From contig JAEILZ010000003.1 in assembly GCA_018873225.1 (NCBI GenBank), forward strand, positions 4,092,001 through 4,156,000: a DNA stretch of 64,000 nucleotides, written 5' to 3'. This stretch comes from [Phialemoniopsis] sp. UDSM-2020 (Eukaryota > Ascomycota > Sordariomycetes > Thyridiales > Thyridiaceae). The translations under genes and the position numbers were made by a program. The notes under the pieces were generated by a model, which saw only the letters and a program-made list of their open reading frames with translations, had not been told where the DNA came from and made no database searches. Positions within the stretch are counted from its first letter, which is position 1. Each line of letters opens with the position of its first letter. This document shows positions 62,161 through 64,000 of the stretch, one piece after another.

Positions 62161-64000
62161 TTAGCGGATGACTCCCCAGTCAGACAGCCGCCCCCCTCCA
62201 TCGCTGTCGTCTCTCGCCCCAGGTCGTCGGCCGAACACATTCCAGAATCGCAAGGTCTCGTCGCCGGCGCCGGTGACCACCACACGGCCATCGGGGCTCA
62301 TGGCAAGGTAGAGCACACGATACGTGTGACCCGTGAGGCTGACGACCTGAGTCATGGACGGGTATTTCCAGACGACGATCTGGTTCTGCGAGTAGCCATG
62401 CGTGGAGACGATCTCGTTCGAGTTCTTGGACCAGGCAATGTTGCAGACCTGGCTGCCGGTGTCGATCTCGTTGATGACGGTGCCGCGGAGCGTGTCATGA
62501 AAGATGATCCTCCGATCGGCGGTACCACCTCCGGAAGCGAGCAGTCCCCTCTGGTGCGGTGACCACGCGATCGCCTTGACCGCCGCGGTGTGATCCGAAA
62601 ATTTCCAGAGGGGCGTTTCCGAGAGCTTGTCCCAGACCATGAGCTTGTTGTCGTTGCCTCCGCTGGCGAGCTGTCCGTCTTCGCAATTCCACTTCAGCCC
62701 GCACACTTCCTGCTTGTGACCGACCAGTTTCCGAAGCCACTGGTCAGGGGCTCGGACGTCTCTGTGGTAGATCAAGCGATCCCTGGAGCCAGATGTGAGA
62801 ATGTGGGTGTTCCACGCCAATGAGCCGACTCTAGCAGTATGGCCCGTCATAGTCCGTAGGCGTCTCGTTTTTTCGGCATCCCAAATCTGCACCAGGCCTT
62901 TACCGGTTCCAATCGCAATGTGTGTGCCTTTTTGGATCCAGGAAACGCTAGTGACGGTGTCGTCTTCGAGTGTACACAGCTTGTTCACCCTGCTGGTCTG
63001 TGCATTCCACATATAGACGCTTGAACCGAGGCCTACGCCGAGGACATTGGCACTACCCCAATCGACAAGATTGAGGTAGAAGTCGTCGGCGAGCTCCGGC
63101 GCGTCCAATACCTTATAAGGGACCTTGCTGACAGCCCTTGGCTGCCGCCTTGGACTCAGGAGCATCTGTTGGCTGCCGAAGCGAACAGGGGAAAGACTAT
63201 AAATTTCTGAACGGGTGTCCAGGTTTGGACCGTGCCGACTTTGTGGTGTCCTCGTAGGAGTCGGGTGCCCAGCAATATTGCTATGATGGCGAGGTGACAT
63301 GTACGAAAAGAGGTTCTTGTGCGGTGTTGAGGGGGTCATGGAGGTGGGCAGAGGTGAGGCAGATGGATTGTTTGGTGGGGTATGCGACCTTGTCCCATCG
63401 TGAGTATTTGACACTCTCCCAGTCCCCAGGGTGTGGTCAGGAGATAAGCTGGGCGGCGTCGCTTGAGGGATGGTGTTCTCAAATAACTCTGCTCGAAGTA
63501 ATGTTGAGAAAGTTCGATTGGCTTCCTCGGCTGGGATTGGTTGTTAGATGCGACGTCCAGTCTAGGGAGTCTTATGTTGGGGAGGCACTCACTTCGCTGA
63601 AAATGCAATTCGCCATGAGGCGTACGCTTCTTCTGTCTTGAAGGAGTCGCTGGAGAGCCGTCTTCGTGAAGAAGACTAAAGCTAGCATGTAGATCCTGTC
63701 CGGATCTTGTCGGGATAAACCTGACACCAGGGCGTTAGTTTCCGAATGCGACCTCCTCTCGTGACCGTGCATCGCGCCGCAGCTGCTCACCTATCGCCGT
63801 TGATCCGTTGCCTTTTTCTATGAGGGCTCGCACCGGGAGTGCCTTCTCTTTGCTGCCTGCTCAATTCTCTGCGCAGAGCATGGTCGACTGCGTCGGGATC
63901 GAGATTGCTACTCCTCCGCAGATCGCTTCCCCGACCGTTCGGTCGTGATAGTCGAGAGATGCCGCTGTCAACATTTTGTTTTACCTCCAAATGCACCCTG
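62161..64000 (-). CDS. CDH1: APC/C activator Cdh1 (Fizzy-related), 5' end beyond window
   Basis: Visible coding exons are 64000-63791 (partial), 63720-63593 and 63530-62161, with introns of 70 and 62 nt, giving about 567 residues. The C-box DRFIPTR is present, split by the first visible intron within its Arg codon. It is followed by the conserved SFSLLHEDGSPATPSRQKKRTPHGELHFQ region. A seven-bladed WD40 propeller starts after KVPYKVLDAPELADDFYLNLVDW, with blades such as TVTSVSWI, VCGLKWN, AVKAIAWSP, VCNIAWS and VLYLAMSPDG. The protein ends in the IR tail (WGVIR). C-box and IR tail dock on APC/C, and the propeller binds D-box and KEN substrates in mitotic exit and G1. The post-C-box region and HGELHF separate Cdh1 from Cdc20. 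The first in-frame codon that could start in the window is GTG at 63996; the true start lies to the right. Confidence 0.95.

Overview
The window is nuclear DNA of a filamentous ascomycete, probably a Sordariomycete. Evidence for this: genes are interrupted by short introns (52 to about 77 nt) with GTRNGY-type donors, CTAAC/CTAAT-like branch points and YAG acceptors. The products are eukaryotic housekeeping proteins, together with an FlbD-type Myb regulator and a GT41 O-GlcNAc transferase of the filamentous-fungal type. I identify eleven genes with a recognisable family and one predicted gene of unknown function. I found no rRNA, tRNA, CRISPR array, intact transposon or secondary-metabolite cluster.

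Layout. 1-12.5 kb: a two-exon gene of unknown function (751-3005, +), then about 8.4 kb with no supportable gene, then flbD (11424-12428, -), a regulator of conidiation and metabolism. 12.4-30.6 kb: about 18 kb upstream of flbD without a supportable gene; its base composition is balanced, so it is not AT-rich RIP-type sequence, and it carries small tandem and inverted repeats. 30.6-47.2 kb: a minus-strand run of OGT (4 exons, 1626 aa), RPL12 (5 exons, 165 aa), SEC23 (6 exons, 771 aa), an MGST3-like MAPEG protein (4 exons, 149 aa) and the X-family DNA polymerase POL4 (2 exons, 639 aa). 48.3-58.2 kb: TFA1 (TFIIE large subunit, 3 exons, +), convergent with SMC1 (cohesin, 5 exons, -), which in turn diverges from a glycine-rich-domain protein (9 exons, +) with a striking Gly/Cys tail. 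59.2-64 kb: GPC1 (glycerophosphocholine acyltransferase, +) converges on CDH1 (APC/C activator, -), whose 5' end lies outside the window.

The genes do not form one pathway. They cover glycosylation and secretion (OGT, SEC23), translation (RPL12), transcription (TFA1, flbD), chromosome and cell-cycle functions (SMC1, CDH1, POL4) and lipid or redox metabolism (GPC1, MGST3). I reconstructed all multi-exon models by hand from reading-frame continuity, splice consensus and conserved protein motifs. Several genes end in coding exons of only 14-25 nt, which are easily missed.

I see no convincing undescribed multigene system. The best leads are the large gene-free territory around flbD, the complete fungal O-GlcNAc transferase, the Cys/Gly-periodic tail at 57.6-58.2 kb, and the SMC1 divergent promoter with a telomere-type repeat and MBF/E2F-like boxes.
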